Shown here piece after piece: positions 42,545-51,415 of a stretch of DNA of 64,000 bases. The stretch is from positions 29,681-93,680 of the forward strand of contig JACKKV010000008.1 of the NCBI GenBank assembly GCA_024236235.1, read 5' to 3'. The notes below the pieces were generated by a model that saw nothing but the letters and a program-made list of their open reading frames with translations, was not told the DNA's origin and ran no database searches. A program made the translations under genes and the position numbers. This DNA is from Novosphingobium sp. (GTDB lineage: Bacteria; Pseudomonadota; Alphaproteobacteria; Sphingomonadales; Sphingomonadaceae). Each line of letters starts with the position of its first letter. The stretch's first letter is position 1.

Positions 42545-44761
42545 TTACTGAACGGGCGCGCGTGGTGTCCGGCGCTCATCCCGCGCACCGCGCCACCACC
42601 CATGGTGACCCTGACCATCGGCAACGCTGCGGATGCGCTGGCTGGCAAGGGTGATGGCCAGCCCGCCGCTTCGCTCCAGCATCCGCCGGTCCGCCTTGAC
42701 CCAGCGGGGGCGGCAGCTGCCCGGCAGGCGGCGGTCGGCGACGACGATGTCAGCCCGTTCGCAGGCGGCGGCAAGGTTGCGTTCGGCGATGCGGGTCCGG
42801 CTGCGCGCCATCAGCAGGTGCCAGTCGCGTCCGGCGCGTTGCAGCGTGATCGCGCAGAAATCCGCGCTGCAGCTTGCGCCGGGCCACTGGTCAAGCGGGA
42901 TGGGATCGCTGCTGATGCCCGAAAGCTCCTGCAGATTGTCGCGGGTAAAGCTGCTCTTGCTGTCGCGCAGGACCAGCAGGCGCGCCCCTTCGCCTGCGAT
43001 GGCCACATGGCGCCCGTCCCCGCTGACGAGGACATCGGGCGCCGGGGTCAGCCAGGCCGCAAGGCTGGCAAGGATGATCGGCGCCAGTCCGAACAACCGC
43101 TCCCGCCCCGGCCACAGCGCAAGCCACACTCCCCCGGAGATGAACAGGGCGAAGGTCCAGCCACTCATCGAAGGGAGCGTCTTCACTGATCCGGGCTGGG
43201 ATGCGGTCCAGTGCGCGATGGCCAGCAGCAGCTCCAGCGACTTGCCGGCCAACCACCAGGCGGGTGCGCCCGCCCCGAATGTGTCGAGCAACAGGGCGAG
43301 CGCAATCAGCGGCATCGAAACGAAGGTAGTAAGCGGAATGGCCAGTACGTTGGCAAAGGCGCCGTAAACGCCCGCGCGATGGAAATGGAACAGTCCGATC
43401 GGCATCAACGCCAGTTCGATGACGAGGCCGGTGACGAACAGCATGACCACTCGCCGCGCCGCATGACCCAGCCAGCCTTCGCCGCGCGGGGCAAGGAAGG
43501 CACGCACCGCCGTGCTCTGGTGCAGGGCGACGATCGCGATCACCGCGGCAAAGCTCATCTGGAAACTCGGTCCGTACAGCGATTCTGGCCACAGCAGGAG
43601 CACGAATAGCGCGGCCAGCGCCACCATCCGCATGGACAACGCCTCGCGTCCCAGGGCCAGCGCCAGCAGCACCAGCCCGGCGCCCACGCAACTGCGCACG
43701 GTCGGCACCTCGGCGCCGGTCAGCAAGGTATAGCCGACCCCGGCCAGCGCCCCGATGCCTGCTGCCAGCACTGGCAGGCGAACCCGCAGGGCCAGCCATG
43801 GCCACAGCGCCAGCAGGCGCATCGCCAGGACATAGGCAGCGGCGATCACGGCACTCACATGCAGGCCGCTGATCGAGAGCAGATGCGTCAGCCCCGCATC
43901 GCGCATCGCATCTTCGTCGCGCTGTGCAATGGCGCCCCGGTCACCGCTGGCCAGCGCAGCGGCTATGCTCCCTGGCGATCCACCAAGCCGCGCCTGCACA
44001 TGGCTTGAAAGCGCCGCCTGGAGTCGGCCGATCCGGTCAGCATCCGTTCCCGCGCTCAGCACGGTGACCGGCCCTTGCACGCTGCCCGTCGCGGCCAGCC
44101 CTCTGAACCAGGCGGCACGCGCGAAATCATAAGCACCCGGCAGCATGGGCGGCGCGGGCGGCATCAGGCGCGCCCTGACGCGGATCACCGCGCCGGGGCG
44201 AATCCCGGCCTGATCCTCCGCCTCTGGCAGGTTCAGCCGCACCCGTGCCGCACGCTGGTCATCGGGCAGGCGGATCGCCATGACGAGACGCACCCGATCC
44301 TGCGCGGGCTGCTCAATCCGGTCGAGAATGCGTCCATCCAGAATGACGCTCATCGGTCGGGCAATCGGTTCAGCCCCTGTCATCGCCGACCTTGCCCAGA
44401 TGATGCACATGCCCGCCAGCACAGCCAGCGCCAGTGCGGCAATCGCCTGACGCAGTTGCGCCCGCGCGTGCTGCCGGTCCGGCATCAGCAAGGCAAGCAT
44501 GGCCAGACCCAGCGCGCTCGCGCTCGCAGCAATCCACTGCCGGGGTCCGTCAAGGACCAGCCACAGTGCGATTCCAGTGGCGAAAGCCACCGCCAGCCAG
44601 GACGCGCGGTGGAAACCTGCCCGTGCCACCATGGCTTGCGCCGCATCGCCAAGACTGGACAAGTCCACGCGCTTTCGCCAATGGCGCTGCAATGCAATAT
44701 CCTCCCCGGCGGGGTCGCCGGTCAGCGGCACCTGCGGTGGTGAAGAGCTGGCCATGTTCAT
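42545..44761 (-). CDS. comEC: ComEC/Rec2-family DNA-uptake channel protein
   Basis: Inner-membrane protein for single-stranded DNA import during natural transformation. About 738 residues: an N-terminal DUF4131-type OB-fold region (about 100-220), the multi-helix Competence domain (about 240-540, with HLLSISGLHVSAVIAAAY), and a C-terminal region without an evident complete metallo-beta-lactamase motif, as in many alphaproteobacterial versions. The frame is open to 44908, which would overlap gltX; the ATG at 44761 leaves 22 bases between the divergent starts. No other com genes are in the window. Confidence 0.9.
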   Translation of the reverse strand: MNMASSSPPQVPLTGDPAGEDIALQRHWRKRVDLSSLGDAAQAMVARAGFHRASWLAVAFATGIALWLVLDGPRQWIAASASALGLAMLALLMPDRQHARAQLRQAIAALALAVLAGMCIIWARSAMTGAEPIARPMSVILDGRILDRIEQPAQDRVRLVMAIRLPDDQRAARVRLNLPEAEDQAGIRPGAVIRVRARLMPPAPPMLPGAYDFARAAWFRGLAATGSVQGPVTVLSAGTDADRIGRLQAALSSHVQARLGGSPGSIAAALASGDRGAIAQRDEDAMRDAGLTHLLSISGLHVSAVIAAAYVLAMRLLALWPWLALRVRLPVLAAGIGALAGVGYTLLTGAEVPTVRSCVGAGLVLLALALGREALSMRMVALAALFVLLLWPESLYGPSFQMSFAAVIAIVALHQSTAVRAFLAPRGEGWLGHAARRVVMLFVTGLVIELALMPIGLFHFHRAGVYGAFANVLAIPLTTFVSMPLIALALLLDTFGAGAPAWWLAGKSLELLLAIAHWTASQPGSVKTLPSMSGWTFALFISGGVWLALWPGRERLFGLAPIILASLAAWLTPAPDVLVSGDGRHVAIAGEGARLLVLRDSKSSFTRDNLQELSGISSDPIPLDQWPGASCSADFCAITLQRAGRDWHLLMARSRTRIAERNLAAACERADIVVADRRLPGSCRPRWVKADRRMLERSGGLAITLASQRIRSVADGQGHHGWWRGARDERRTPRAPVQ

Positions 44762-44783
44762 ATTGGAAAGGAAGCGGCGCGTA

Positions 44784-46202
44784 ATGGCAAGCGAGAGCGG
44801 CAAACAGGTTGTAACCCGCTTCGCCCCGTCGCCCACGGGCTTCCTGCACATCGGCGGCGCGCGCACCGCCTTGTTCAACTGGCTGTTCGCCCGCCACCAT
44901 GGTGGCAAGGCGCTGTTGAGGATCGAGGATACGGATCGCGCCCGTTCGACTCAGGCGGCAATTGACGCAATCATAGAGGGGCTCGACTGGCTTGGCCTGG
45001 AATGGGACGATGCGCCCGTGTTCCAGTCAGAACGGGGGGCACGCCATGTTGAAGTGGCGGAGAAGCTGCTCGAACATGGTCATGCCTATCGCTGCTACGC
45101 CACCCAGGAAGAACTGGAAGAAATGCGTGCTGCCCAGCGCGCGGCCAAGCAGCCCCTGCGTTATGACGGGCGCTGGCGCCATCGCGATGCGTCCGACGCG
45201 CCACCGGGAGCGCCCTTCGTGGTGCGCCTGAAAACGCCTGAGGAGGGCGAAACGGTGATCGAGGATGCGGTTCAGGGCCGTGTAACGGTGCAGAACAGCG
45301 AACTCGACGATTACATCATCCTTCGTTCCGACGGGACGCCGACCTATATGCTGGCGGCGGTGGTCGATGATCACGACATGGGCTGCACGCATATCATCCG
45401 CGGCGACGATCATCTGAACAACGCCTTCCGCCAGCTGCCCATCATGCGTGCCATGGACCAGATCGAGGGTGGATGGCCTGACCCGGTCTATGCGCATATC
45501 CCGCTGATTCACGGCGCGGACGGGGCCAAGCTGTCAAAGCGGCATGGTGCCCTGGGGGTGGAAGCCTATCGCGACGAGATGGGCATCCTGCCCGAAGCAC
45601 TGTCGAACTACCTGCTGCGCCTCGGTTGGGGTTATGGCGATCGTGAGATCATCAGCCGCGACGAGGCGATCGCGCTGTTCGATCTGGGCGGCGTGGGCAA
45701 GAGCCCGTCCCGGTTCGACCTTGCGAAATTGCAGAATCTGAACGGGCACTACATCCGCGAATCCGCTGACGCGCGGCTGGCCGAACTGGTCGCCGTCCGG
45801 ATTGGTCCCGGGGCCGATGCCGCATTGCTGGAACAGGCCATGCCGGCGCTCAAACCGCGCGCGAAGGATATCATCGAACTGGCCGAAGGTGCGGCATTCC
45901 TCTTCGCATCTCGCCCGCTTGCGCTGACTGACAAGGCGCAGGCCCTGCTGACCGATGATGCATGTGCCCTGTTGGGGCAGATTTCCCTTCGTTTGAAGGG
46001 GGAAAAGGACTGGACAACCGCAACGCTGGAGGCCAGTCTCAAGGCAATGGCAGGGGAGCTTGAGCTTGGCTTGGGCAAACTCGCGCAGCCACTGCGTGCT
46101 GCGTTGACGGGGCAAACCACCTCGCCGGGTATTTTCGATGTTCTGGTTCTGCTCGGGAGAGAGGAGAGCCTTGCGCGGATTGACGCGCAGGCTTCCTTTT
46201 GA
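44784..46202 (+). CDS. gltX: Glutamyl-tRNA synthetase
   Basis: Class I aminoacyl-tRNA synthetase of 472 residues. The HIGH-type motif is HIGGARTALFNW near residue 22, and the KMSKS-type loop is KLSKRHG near 252. The frame is open upstream to 44499 inside comEC, but the ATG at 44784 gives the standard N-terminus and has a purine-rich AAAGGAAG before it. Sphingomonads often carry two GltX paralogs, so it could be either the discriminating or the non-discriminating form; the sequence alone does not tell me. Confidence 0.95.
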   Translation: MASESGKQVVTRFAPSPTGFLHIGGARTALFNWLFARHHGGKALLRIEDTDRARSTQAAIDAIIEGLDWLGLEWDDAPVFQSERGARHVEVAEKLLEHGHAYRCYATQEELEEMRAAQRAAKQPLRYDGRWRHRDASDAPPGAPFVVRLKTPEEGETVIEDAVQGRVTVQNSELDDYIILRSDGTPTYMLAAVVDDHDMGCTHIIRGDDHLNNAFRQLPIMRAMDQIEGGWPDPVYAHIPLIHGADGAKLSKRHGALGVEAYRDEMGILPEALSNYLLRLGWGYGDREIISRDEAIALFDLGGVGKSPSRFDLAKLQNLNGHYIRESADARLAELVAVRIGPGADAALLEQAMPALKPRAKDIIELAEGAAFLFASRPLALTDKAQALLTDDACALLGQISLRLKGEKDWTTATLEASLKAMAGELELGLGKLAQPLRAALTGQTTSPGIFDVLVLLGREESLARIDAQASF

Positions 46203-46235
46203 GACGGACGCCAGGTTTTAGATAGGAGATTGGAA

Positions 46236-47522
46236 TTGGCGGACATGCAGGCGAAGCTCAGCGCGGGCGGCAAGGATTACGATTTTCCTGTGCTGCAGGG
46301 ATCGGTCGGTCCCGATGTGATCGACATCCGCAAGCTTTATGGCCAGACCGGGATGTTCACCTATGACCCCGGCTTCACCTCGACCGCCAGCTGCGAAAGC
46401 GCGCTGACCTATATCGACGGCGAAGAAGGCGTCCTGCTTCACCGTGGCTATCCGATCGGCCAGCTGGCCGAACATTCAAACTTCATGGAAGTCAGCTACT
46501 TGCTGCTGAACGGCGAATTGCCGAACCAGACCGAGCTGGACGATTTCTCCTATACGATCAGCCGTCACACCATGCTGCATGAACAGCTGATGCAGTTTTA
46601 CCGCGGTTTCCGCCGCGATGCACACCCGATGGCCGTGATGTGTGGCGTGGTCGGCGCATTGTCGGCCTTCTATCACGATTCGACCGATATTTCCGACCCT
46701 GTGCACCGCAAGATCAGCTCGCACCGACTGATTGCGAAGATGCCGACCATCGCAGCGGCAGCTTACAAATATGCCGTGGGTCAGCCCTTCATGTATCCGG
46801 ACAACTCGCTGTCCTACACCGGCAATTTCATGCGGATGACCTTTGGCGTTCCGGCTGAAGAATATGAACTGCATCCTGCGGTCGAACGGGCGATGGACCG
46901 GATTTTCATCCTCCACGCTGACCATGAACAAAATGCTTCCACCTCGACCGTGCGCCTTGCAGGTTCGTCAGGCGCCAACCCGTTCGCCTGTATTGCGGCA
47001 GGCATTGCCTGCCTGTGGGGCCCGGCGCATGGCGGGGCGAACGAGGCCGCGTTGAACATGCTGCGCGAAATCGGCACGCCCGACAAGATTCCCCATTACA
47101 TCGAACGGGCGAAGGACAAGAACGATCCGTTCCGCCTGATGGGCTTTGGCCACCGCGTCTACAAGAACTACGATCCGCGCGCCACGGTGATGCAATCCAC
47201 CGTGCGTGAGGTGTTTGACGCGCTCAAGGTCGACGATCCGCTGTTCGAAACCGCGCTGCGCCTCGAAGAGCTCGCGCTGCACGACGATTACTTCGTCGAA
47301 AAGAAGCTGTTCCCGAATGTGGACTTCTATTCCGGCATCATCCTCTCGGCCATCGGCTTCCCGACCACCATGTTCACGGTGCTGTTCGCGCTGGCGCGAA
47401 CGGTCGGCTGGGTCGCGCAGTGGAACGAGATGATCTCCGATCCCGGCCAGCGCATCGGCCGGCCGCGCCAGCTCTACACCGGCCCGGCAGAGCGTGAGTA
47501 TATTCCTGTCGGGAAACGGTAA
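46236..47522 (+). CDS. gltA: Citrate synthase (TTG start)
   Basis: Condenses acetyl-CoA and oxaloacetate at the entry of the TCA cycle. The 428-residue hexameric-type enzyme has catalytic His in LHADHEQNAST and GFGHRVYKNYDPRA and the Asp in the C-terminal YSGIIL region. AGGAG at 46224-46228 lies seven bases before TTG at 46236, giving MADMQAKLSAGGK, which matches the family N-terminus better than TTG 46230 or ATG 46245. Ends at a hairpin that may be its terminator. Confidence 0.95.
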   Translation: MADMQAKLSAGGKDYDFPVLQGSVGPDVIDIRKLYGQTGMFTYDPGFTSTASCESALTYIDGEEGVLLHRGYPIGQLAEHSNFMEVSYLLLNGELPNQTELDDFSYTISRHTMLHEQLMQFYRGFRRDAHPMAVMCGVVGALSAFYHDSTDISDPVHRKISSHRLIAKMPTIAAAAYKYAVGQPFMYPDNSLSYTGNFMRMTFGVPAEEYELHPAVERAMDRIFILHADHEQNASTSTVRLAGSSGANPFACIAAGIACLWGPAHGGANEAALNMLREIGTPDKIPHYIERAKDKNDPFRLMGFGHRVYKNYDPRATVMQSTVREVFDALKVDDPLFETALRLEELALHDDYFVEKKLFPNVDFYSGIILSAIGFPTTMFTVLFALARTVGWVAQWNEMISDPGQRIGRPRQLYTGPAEREYIPVGKR

Positions 47523-47542
47523 TTCCAGTGGAAAGTGATATC

Positions 47543-47588
47543 GGGCGATGCTGAGATACCTGCTTCAGGTACTGGGCATCGCCCTTTT
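47543..47588 (+). terminator. Terminator-like hairpin after gltA, covering the next start codon
   Basis: GGGCGATGC (47543-47551) pairs perfectly with GCATCGCCC (47576-47584), and inside it TACCTG (47557-47562) pairs with CAGGTA (47566-47571). Four T residues follow. It begins 20 bases after the gltA stop, so it could terminate gltA. The outer stem contains the ATG of the small gene at 47548. Confidence 0.6.
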
Positions 47589-47742
47589 CCTGTCCGGTGG
47601 ACTGTGGGCACTGCAAGGGCTGGGAATCGTGATGTGGCCGGCTGAAAGTTTCATGCTGGCCCAGCGGGAATGGGCGCTCTACGGCAGTCTTACCGCTGCT
47701 CTCGGTGTGGCACTGTTCTGGCTGGCGCGCACCCGCCGATAG
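47548..47742 (+). CDS. Small two-helix membrane protein (hypothetical)
   Basis: A 64-residue protein with two hydrophobic segments (about 5-30 and 42-60) joined by a short loop containing WPAESFMLAQREWA, with a basic RTRR end. I do not recognise a named family. The start codon sits in the stem of the hairpin after gltA, and no strong ribosome-binding site is visible. Coding is supported by the clear two-helix pattern and the codon usage; if real, translation may be limited by the hairpin. Convergent with the kinase-like gene, three bases between stops. Confidence 0.6.
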   Translation: MLRYLLQVLGIALFLSGGLWALQGLGIVMWPAESFMLAQREWALYGSLTAALGVALFWLARTRR

Positions 47743-47745
47743 GGC

Positions 47746-49128
47746 TCAGCCGCCGACGTTGTCCACCGGCAGCGTAAGTATAAAGCGCGCACCCTGACCC
47801 GGCGCGCTCTCGACCGTCAGGTCGCCATCCATCGCCCGCGCGAGACGGCGTGAAATATACAGTCCCAACCCTGAACCGCCGTCGCCACTGCGACCAAGCC
47901 GTTCGAACTTCTCGAATACGCGGACCTGTTGCCCCTCGTCCAGACCCGGGCCCTGATCCGCCACGATCAGCCGGGCCATATCGCCCTGCGCTTCAAGCCG
48001 CAGCCAGATGGCGGACCCTTCCGGCGAGTAACGGATGGCGTTTCCGACCAGGTTGAGCAGGATCTGCAGGACGCGGCGGAACTCGGCGATCGCCGGAAGG
48101 CTCTCGTCATGTTCGGGCGCATCGATGACAATGCCCTTTTCCTGCGCACGCACCCCCAGTATGCCCGCTGCACGCCGGGCGACATCGGCCAGATCGATCC
48201 GGTCAGGCGCGGTGGTGAAGTCCTCTGCCTCCACCACTTCGAGATCAGCCAGATCATCAATCAGGGCAAGCAGGTGATTGCCCGCCATGGCGATGTCTGC
48301 CGCGTAATTGCTGTATTCCTCGGCCAGCGGACCAGCCAGCCGGGTGCGGATCGTCTCGGCATTGGCAATGATACGCGCAATCGGTTGTCGCAGCACGGGC
48401 GCAAGATCGCGCCCCAGCGCGGCCCGCGCGGCCTTTCCTCCCTGTGCGGCGCGCCCGCTGTCCGGTTGCGAAAGCGGGCGATCGGCAACCAGCAGCAATT
48501 CGAAACCTGCGCTTCCTGCCTGCTGTGCGCCGAGCGGGATCAGCGTCGCCTTCCAGTTGCGCGCGGAGCCTTCGATCTGGACAGTCGCACCGTCAAGCAG
48601 CCGCCAGTGGAGTGGCTGGCGATGACTGCTGCCTGCGATGGTGACAAAATCGGTCCAGACCCGTCCCGCAGCTTCCCGCATCCGCGCGGTGACCCCCTCC
48701 AGGTCTACCGCGTTACTCTCTACGGTCAGGACGCGCTGTTGCGGATCAAGTCGGGCAGTCAGCTCTGCCAGATGTCGTTCAATCGTTGTCCGGCGCATGG
48801 CGTTCTCGACAAGATCTTCGACAGGGATTGCCGACGCCTGCCAGTTGGCGAGCGCGATGGAGCAGCCTTCTCCATCATGTTCGCCGGGCGTTACTTCCAC
48901 CCATGCGGTGATCTGTTCCTGTCCGTCCTGCGCATTGATGGCTTGCGCCAGACGCAGGCCGTAACGGCGGCTGCGCCGCACCAGTTCAAGCAAGGCAGGG
49001 ACCGCGATCGTTCCGGGAAGCTCGCCGCCGCAGCGGCGCTGCAAGGTAGCGAGCGGCTCATCCGCCTCGATCAGGCGGTCCTGCGCGTCGCTGGTCGCGC
49101 GGGCCAAAAAGGCACCGGCAGTTCCCAT
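47746..49128 (-). CDS. Histidine-kinase-like protein lacking the phosphoacceptor histidine
   Basis: About 460 residues without a membrane segment. The N-terminal half (about 40-220) looks like degraded PAS domains. The dimerisation helix aligns as DLAPVLRQPIARII with DVSHELRTPLNAII of true kinases, which puts Pro244 where the histidine should be. The ATPase part is intact: N box LLNLVGNA (about 357-364), G1 ADQGPGL, F box FEKFERLG and G2 GSGLGLYI. It may bind ATP but cannot autophosphorylate at the usual site. Start at 49128 (ATG) avoids overlap with the upstream gene. Last gene of a four-gene minus-strand run. Confidence 0.82.
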   Translation of the reverse strand: MGTAGAFLARATSDAQDRLIEADEPLATLQRRCGGELPGTIAVPALLELVRRSRRYGLRLAQAINAQDGQEQITAWVEVTPGEHDGEGCSIALANWQASAIPVEDLVENAMRRTTIERHLAELTARLDPQQRVLTVESNAVDLEGVTARMREAAGRVWTDFVTIAGSSHRQPLHWRLLDGATVQIEGSARNWKATLIPLGAQQAGSAGFELLLVADRPLSQPDSGRAAQGGKAARAALGRDLAPVLRQPIARIIANAETIRTRLAGPLAEEYSNYAADIAMAGNHLLALIDDLADLEVVEAEDFTTAPDRIDLADVARRAAGILGVRAQEKGIVIDAPEHDESLPAIAEFRRVLQILLNLVGNAIRYSPEGSAIWLRLEAQGDMARLIVADQGPGLDEGQQVRVFEKFERLGRSGDGGSGLGLYISRRLARAMDGDLTVESAPGQGARFILTLPVDNVGG

Positions 49129-49132
49129 GGTT

Positions 49133-50080
49133 TTACGCGATCTGCCCCGAGGCGGCACTGTCGAGCAGAGCCGCCGCGCGGTCTACGCGAAGCGTGTCGA
49201 AGCCATCCGGCAACGCAATATCGGGATGAAAATAGGCGAACTGCTGTTCCACTACTGCGGGCTTCAACCCCGCCGCGCGCAGCGAGATCGCAAGCCGTGC
49301 CATCTGCGTCTCATTCGTTGAAAGAATCACGAGATTGCGATCCTGACCGGAGCCGAGGCCCAAGGCTGTCACGAAAAGCGCGACGCCGGCATGCGCGATT
49401 GATAGTGCAGCCACGGCGCCTCCGCCCATCGCCGTGATCACCCGTGACAGCAGGCCAAGCCGGCTTCGGCTCTCATCGAAGGTCGCGCGTAGCGTCGCTT
49501 CCGCCCGGGCCGCGGCCTCATCATCCGCATCTTCGGCACAGGCCCGCATTGCCAGCAGTGCTGCGTGAAACAGGTCACCGGGCAACTCGCCCAATGGCAA
49601 TTCCATGCGTCGTTGCTGCTGAGTGAAACGGGACTGTGCCGCAAGCAACGCCATGGCCGTTTCCGCCACCGCCGCCTCACGTGCCGCAAGCAGCGCCTGC
49701 AGCAGCGGAGAAAGCACGGGGTCCATGCCGTTGCGCACCTCGAACCGTTCCGCCAGCTGCCATTCCAGCGCGAGCCCGTGCGCGTGATTGAGGCATGGTG
49801 CGTTGGCGAGCAGCGTTTCGTTCAGCACATCAAACCGCGCCGCCACATAGGCTTGCGGATCATCCGCCCCATCCGCCTCGCCCTGAGCATGCAGAAGCTG
49901 GCGCGCCAGATGGGCGATCATGCCGCGAACCCGCGCCACAATCTCGTCACTGAACATCGAATGATCGTTGTTCGCCAGTAAATGCCGCAGGATCGGGCCT
50001 GCAGAATCAATCATATCATCGGCCTGCAGCAGTTCATCCTGCAGGATCGATTCCACCGTCGGGGTCGAAAATTCGGACAT
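49133..50080 (-). CDS. Unrecognised protein, about 315 residues, mostly helical
   Basis: I do not recognise the family; the helical, charge-rich layout loosely recalls alphaproteobacterial DUF2336 proteins. Visible features are an acidic, helical N-terminal half, a hydrophobic segment near residues 215-240 (AVAALSIAHAGVALFVTALG) that could be one membrane helix or a buried strand set, and a C-terminal domain starting NLVILSTNETQMARLA. The ATG at 50080 is preferred to 50095. Only four bases before the kinase-like gene, so probably co-translated. A CtrA-like site lies about 40 bases upstream. Confidence 0.7.
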   Translation of the reverse strand: MSEFSTPTVESILQDELLQADDMIDSAGPILRHLLANNDHSMFSDEIVARVRGMIAHLARQLLHAQGEADGADDPQAYVAARFDVLNETLLANAPCLNHAHGLALEWQLAERFEVRNGMDPVLSPLLQALLAAREAAVAETAMALLAAQSRFTQQQRRMELPLGELPGDLFHAALLAMRACAEDADDEAAARAEATLRATFDESRSRLGLLSRVITAMGGGAVAALSIAHAGVALFVTALGLGSGQDRNLVILSTNETQMARLAISLRAAGLKPAVVEQQFAYFHPDIALPDGFDTLRVDRAAALLDSAASGQIA

Positions 50081-50118
50081 CGCGCCTTCCATCATCGGCC
50101 CGCCATATCAGCCCATGG

Positions 50119-50133
50119 TTAAGCCTGCGTTAG
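50119..50133 (-). promoter_or_regulatory. Possible CtrA-like site upstream of the 315-residue gene
   Basis: TTAA-GCCTGCG-TTAG (50119-50133) matches the CtrA consensus TTAA-N7-TTAA except for the last base. Its left edge also completes ATGGTTAA, the reverse complement of the TTAACCAT half-site. It overlaps the stop codon of the upstream gene and lies about 40 bases before the ATG at 50080, so it could drive an internal promoter. Confidence 0.42.
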
Positions 50134-51327
50134 CTTCGCAGACAATCGCAAATGAGCGATTGAAGCAATCAGGGCAAGCAGCGTCAGCACCTCGGCGCCT
50201 TCTTTAAGCACGCCGATGGCAGAGCATAGGGCAAGAATGATCGGGAGGATCAACCTGTCAGCAGCCAGCGCACTCCACCCCCTGCGCCGCACCGCTGCCA
50301 GAATTCGAAGGCCCGCCATCAGAAAAAGACCGCCGAACAGACGGTCGGGCCACGCCGTGAATTGTTCGCCCGCTCCCATCGCAAGCAGCATGGCAAGCGC
50401 CAGGTCAACGACCCACTCCAGCGCGCTGGCCAGCCGGCCTCCCTCGCCTGTCCGTGCCGCGCCGGACTTTTCCACCTGGCCCAGCGCGATGCCGCTACGG
50501 CCCAGCATCCATCCCGCCATCGCGATGAGTAGACCTGCGATTACCGAGAAATGCCATCCCAGCGCGATCGCAACCAGCGCGACCACGAATGCTAGTGATA
50601 CGAGCACACGCGCACTCACCCCGCGATCGAGCAGACTCATCCCCCATCGACCAATCAGCCAGTTGGCCAGGGTGTTTCCCGGCGCAAAAGGATCGGGTGC
50701 AGGCAGCAGGCGCCGCAACCACTGCGGTTCAAGCTGATCAGCCTCTGACTGGCTGGACAGGCGGACCCAGCGCCCTTCCGCGAGCAGCCGTTCCGGCAGT
50801 TCCCGCTGCGGCAAGCCAGCTTGCAGGGCAATGCGCAACAGTGCTGATACGGCATCGCAATCGGGCGGAAGTTGGTTGAGCCGTTCGACCAGCCCGCCCG
50901 GCATGACCAATGCGCCCGCCCAGGCATCGTTCAGATCGATCCGTTCAAACCCCCGGTCCAGCGCCTCATCCGCCGGCAAGGTCAGGACTGCATTGCCCCT
51001 GTCGAGCAGTTCTTGCGCCTCTGCGGCCAACGGCAGAACGCCATCGGCGATCACCACCAGCTCGTCGCTTGCGTGAATCAGCCCACCGAGCGCCCGCGCT
51101 GCCGAAATGACGTGAAATCGCGCGCCTGCACCCTCCACCCGGTGCTGCAATGCAATCAACGGATGTGCGAGATTGTCTGAAATGCAGACAATCCGCTCAC
51201 AACCGATGCCAAGCGCCAGTTCCAGCTGGCGCGCCGCCAGCGACTTGCCCGCAAAGGTGAGAAACGCGCGATGCCCGTCCTCGGCCTCCCCGGCGTGATC
51301 AAGAATGGAAAGAAGGGCAACGCGCAC
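50119..51327 (-). CDS. Membrane protein resembling a degraded nucleotidyltransferase/CDP-alcohol transferase fusion
   Basis: A 402-residue protein. Residues about 1-200 resemble a sugar-phosphate nucleotidyltransferase fold (AFLTFAGKSLAARQLELAL, then LVVIADGVLP), but the Gly-rich GxGxR loop is replaced. The second half has about five membrane helices, and its linker WLRRLLPAPDPF and helix order recall bifunctional inositol-1-phosphate cytidylyltransferase / di-inositol phosphate synthases. The CDP-alcohol transferase motif DGxxAR-G-D-D is not present. I infer a catalytically inactive relative. Between the HPt-like gene (88 bases upstream) and the 315-residue gene (38 bases downstream). Confidence 0.6.
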   Translation of the reverse strand: MRVALLSILDHAGEAEDGHRAFLTFAGKSLAARQLELALGIGCERIVCISDNLAHPLIALQHRVEGAGARFHVISAARALGGLIHASDELVVIADGVLPLAAEAQELLDRGNAVLTLPADEALDRGFERIDLNDAWAGALVMPGGLVERLNQLPPDCDAVSALLRIALQAGLPQRELPERLLAEGRWVRLSSQSEADQLEPQWLRRLLPAPDPFAPGNTLANWLIGRWGMSLLDRGVSARVLVSLAFVVALVAIALGWHFSVIAGLLIAMAGWMLGRSGIALGQVEKSGAARTGEGGRLASALEWVVDLALAMLLAMGAGEQFTAWPDRLFGGLFLMAGLRILAAVRRRGWSALAADRLILPIILALCSAIGVLKEGAEVLTLLALIASIAHLRLSAKLTQA

Positions 51328-51415
51328 CCGGCAGGCTCCGTCAAAAGAGCCGCCCTTCTATGCGTCGCGTCAGGAACTGCCAAGCGTCTGTCAGCGCAGG
51401 CCGGACAGGCTGGTT

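Noticed and set aside
44762..44908. N-terminal extension of comEC into gltX
   Set aside because: It would overlap the gltX coding start by over 120 bases, and the extra residues are antisense to the conserved GltX N-terminus.
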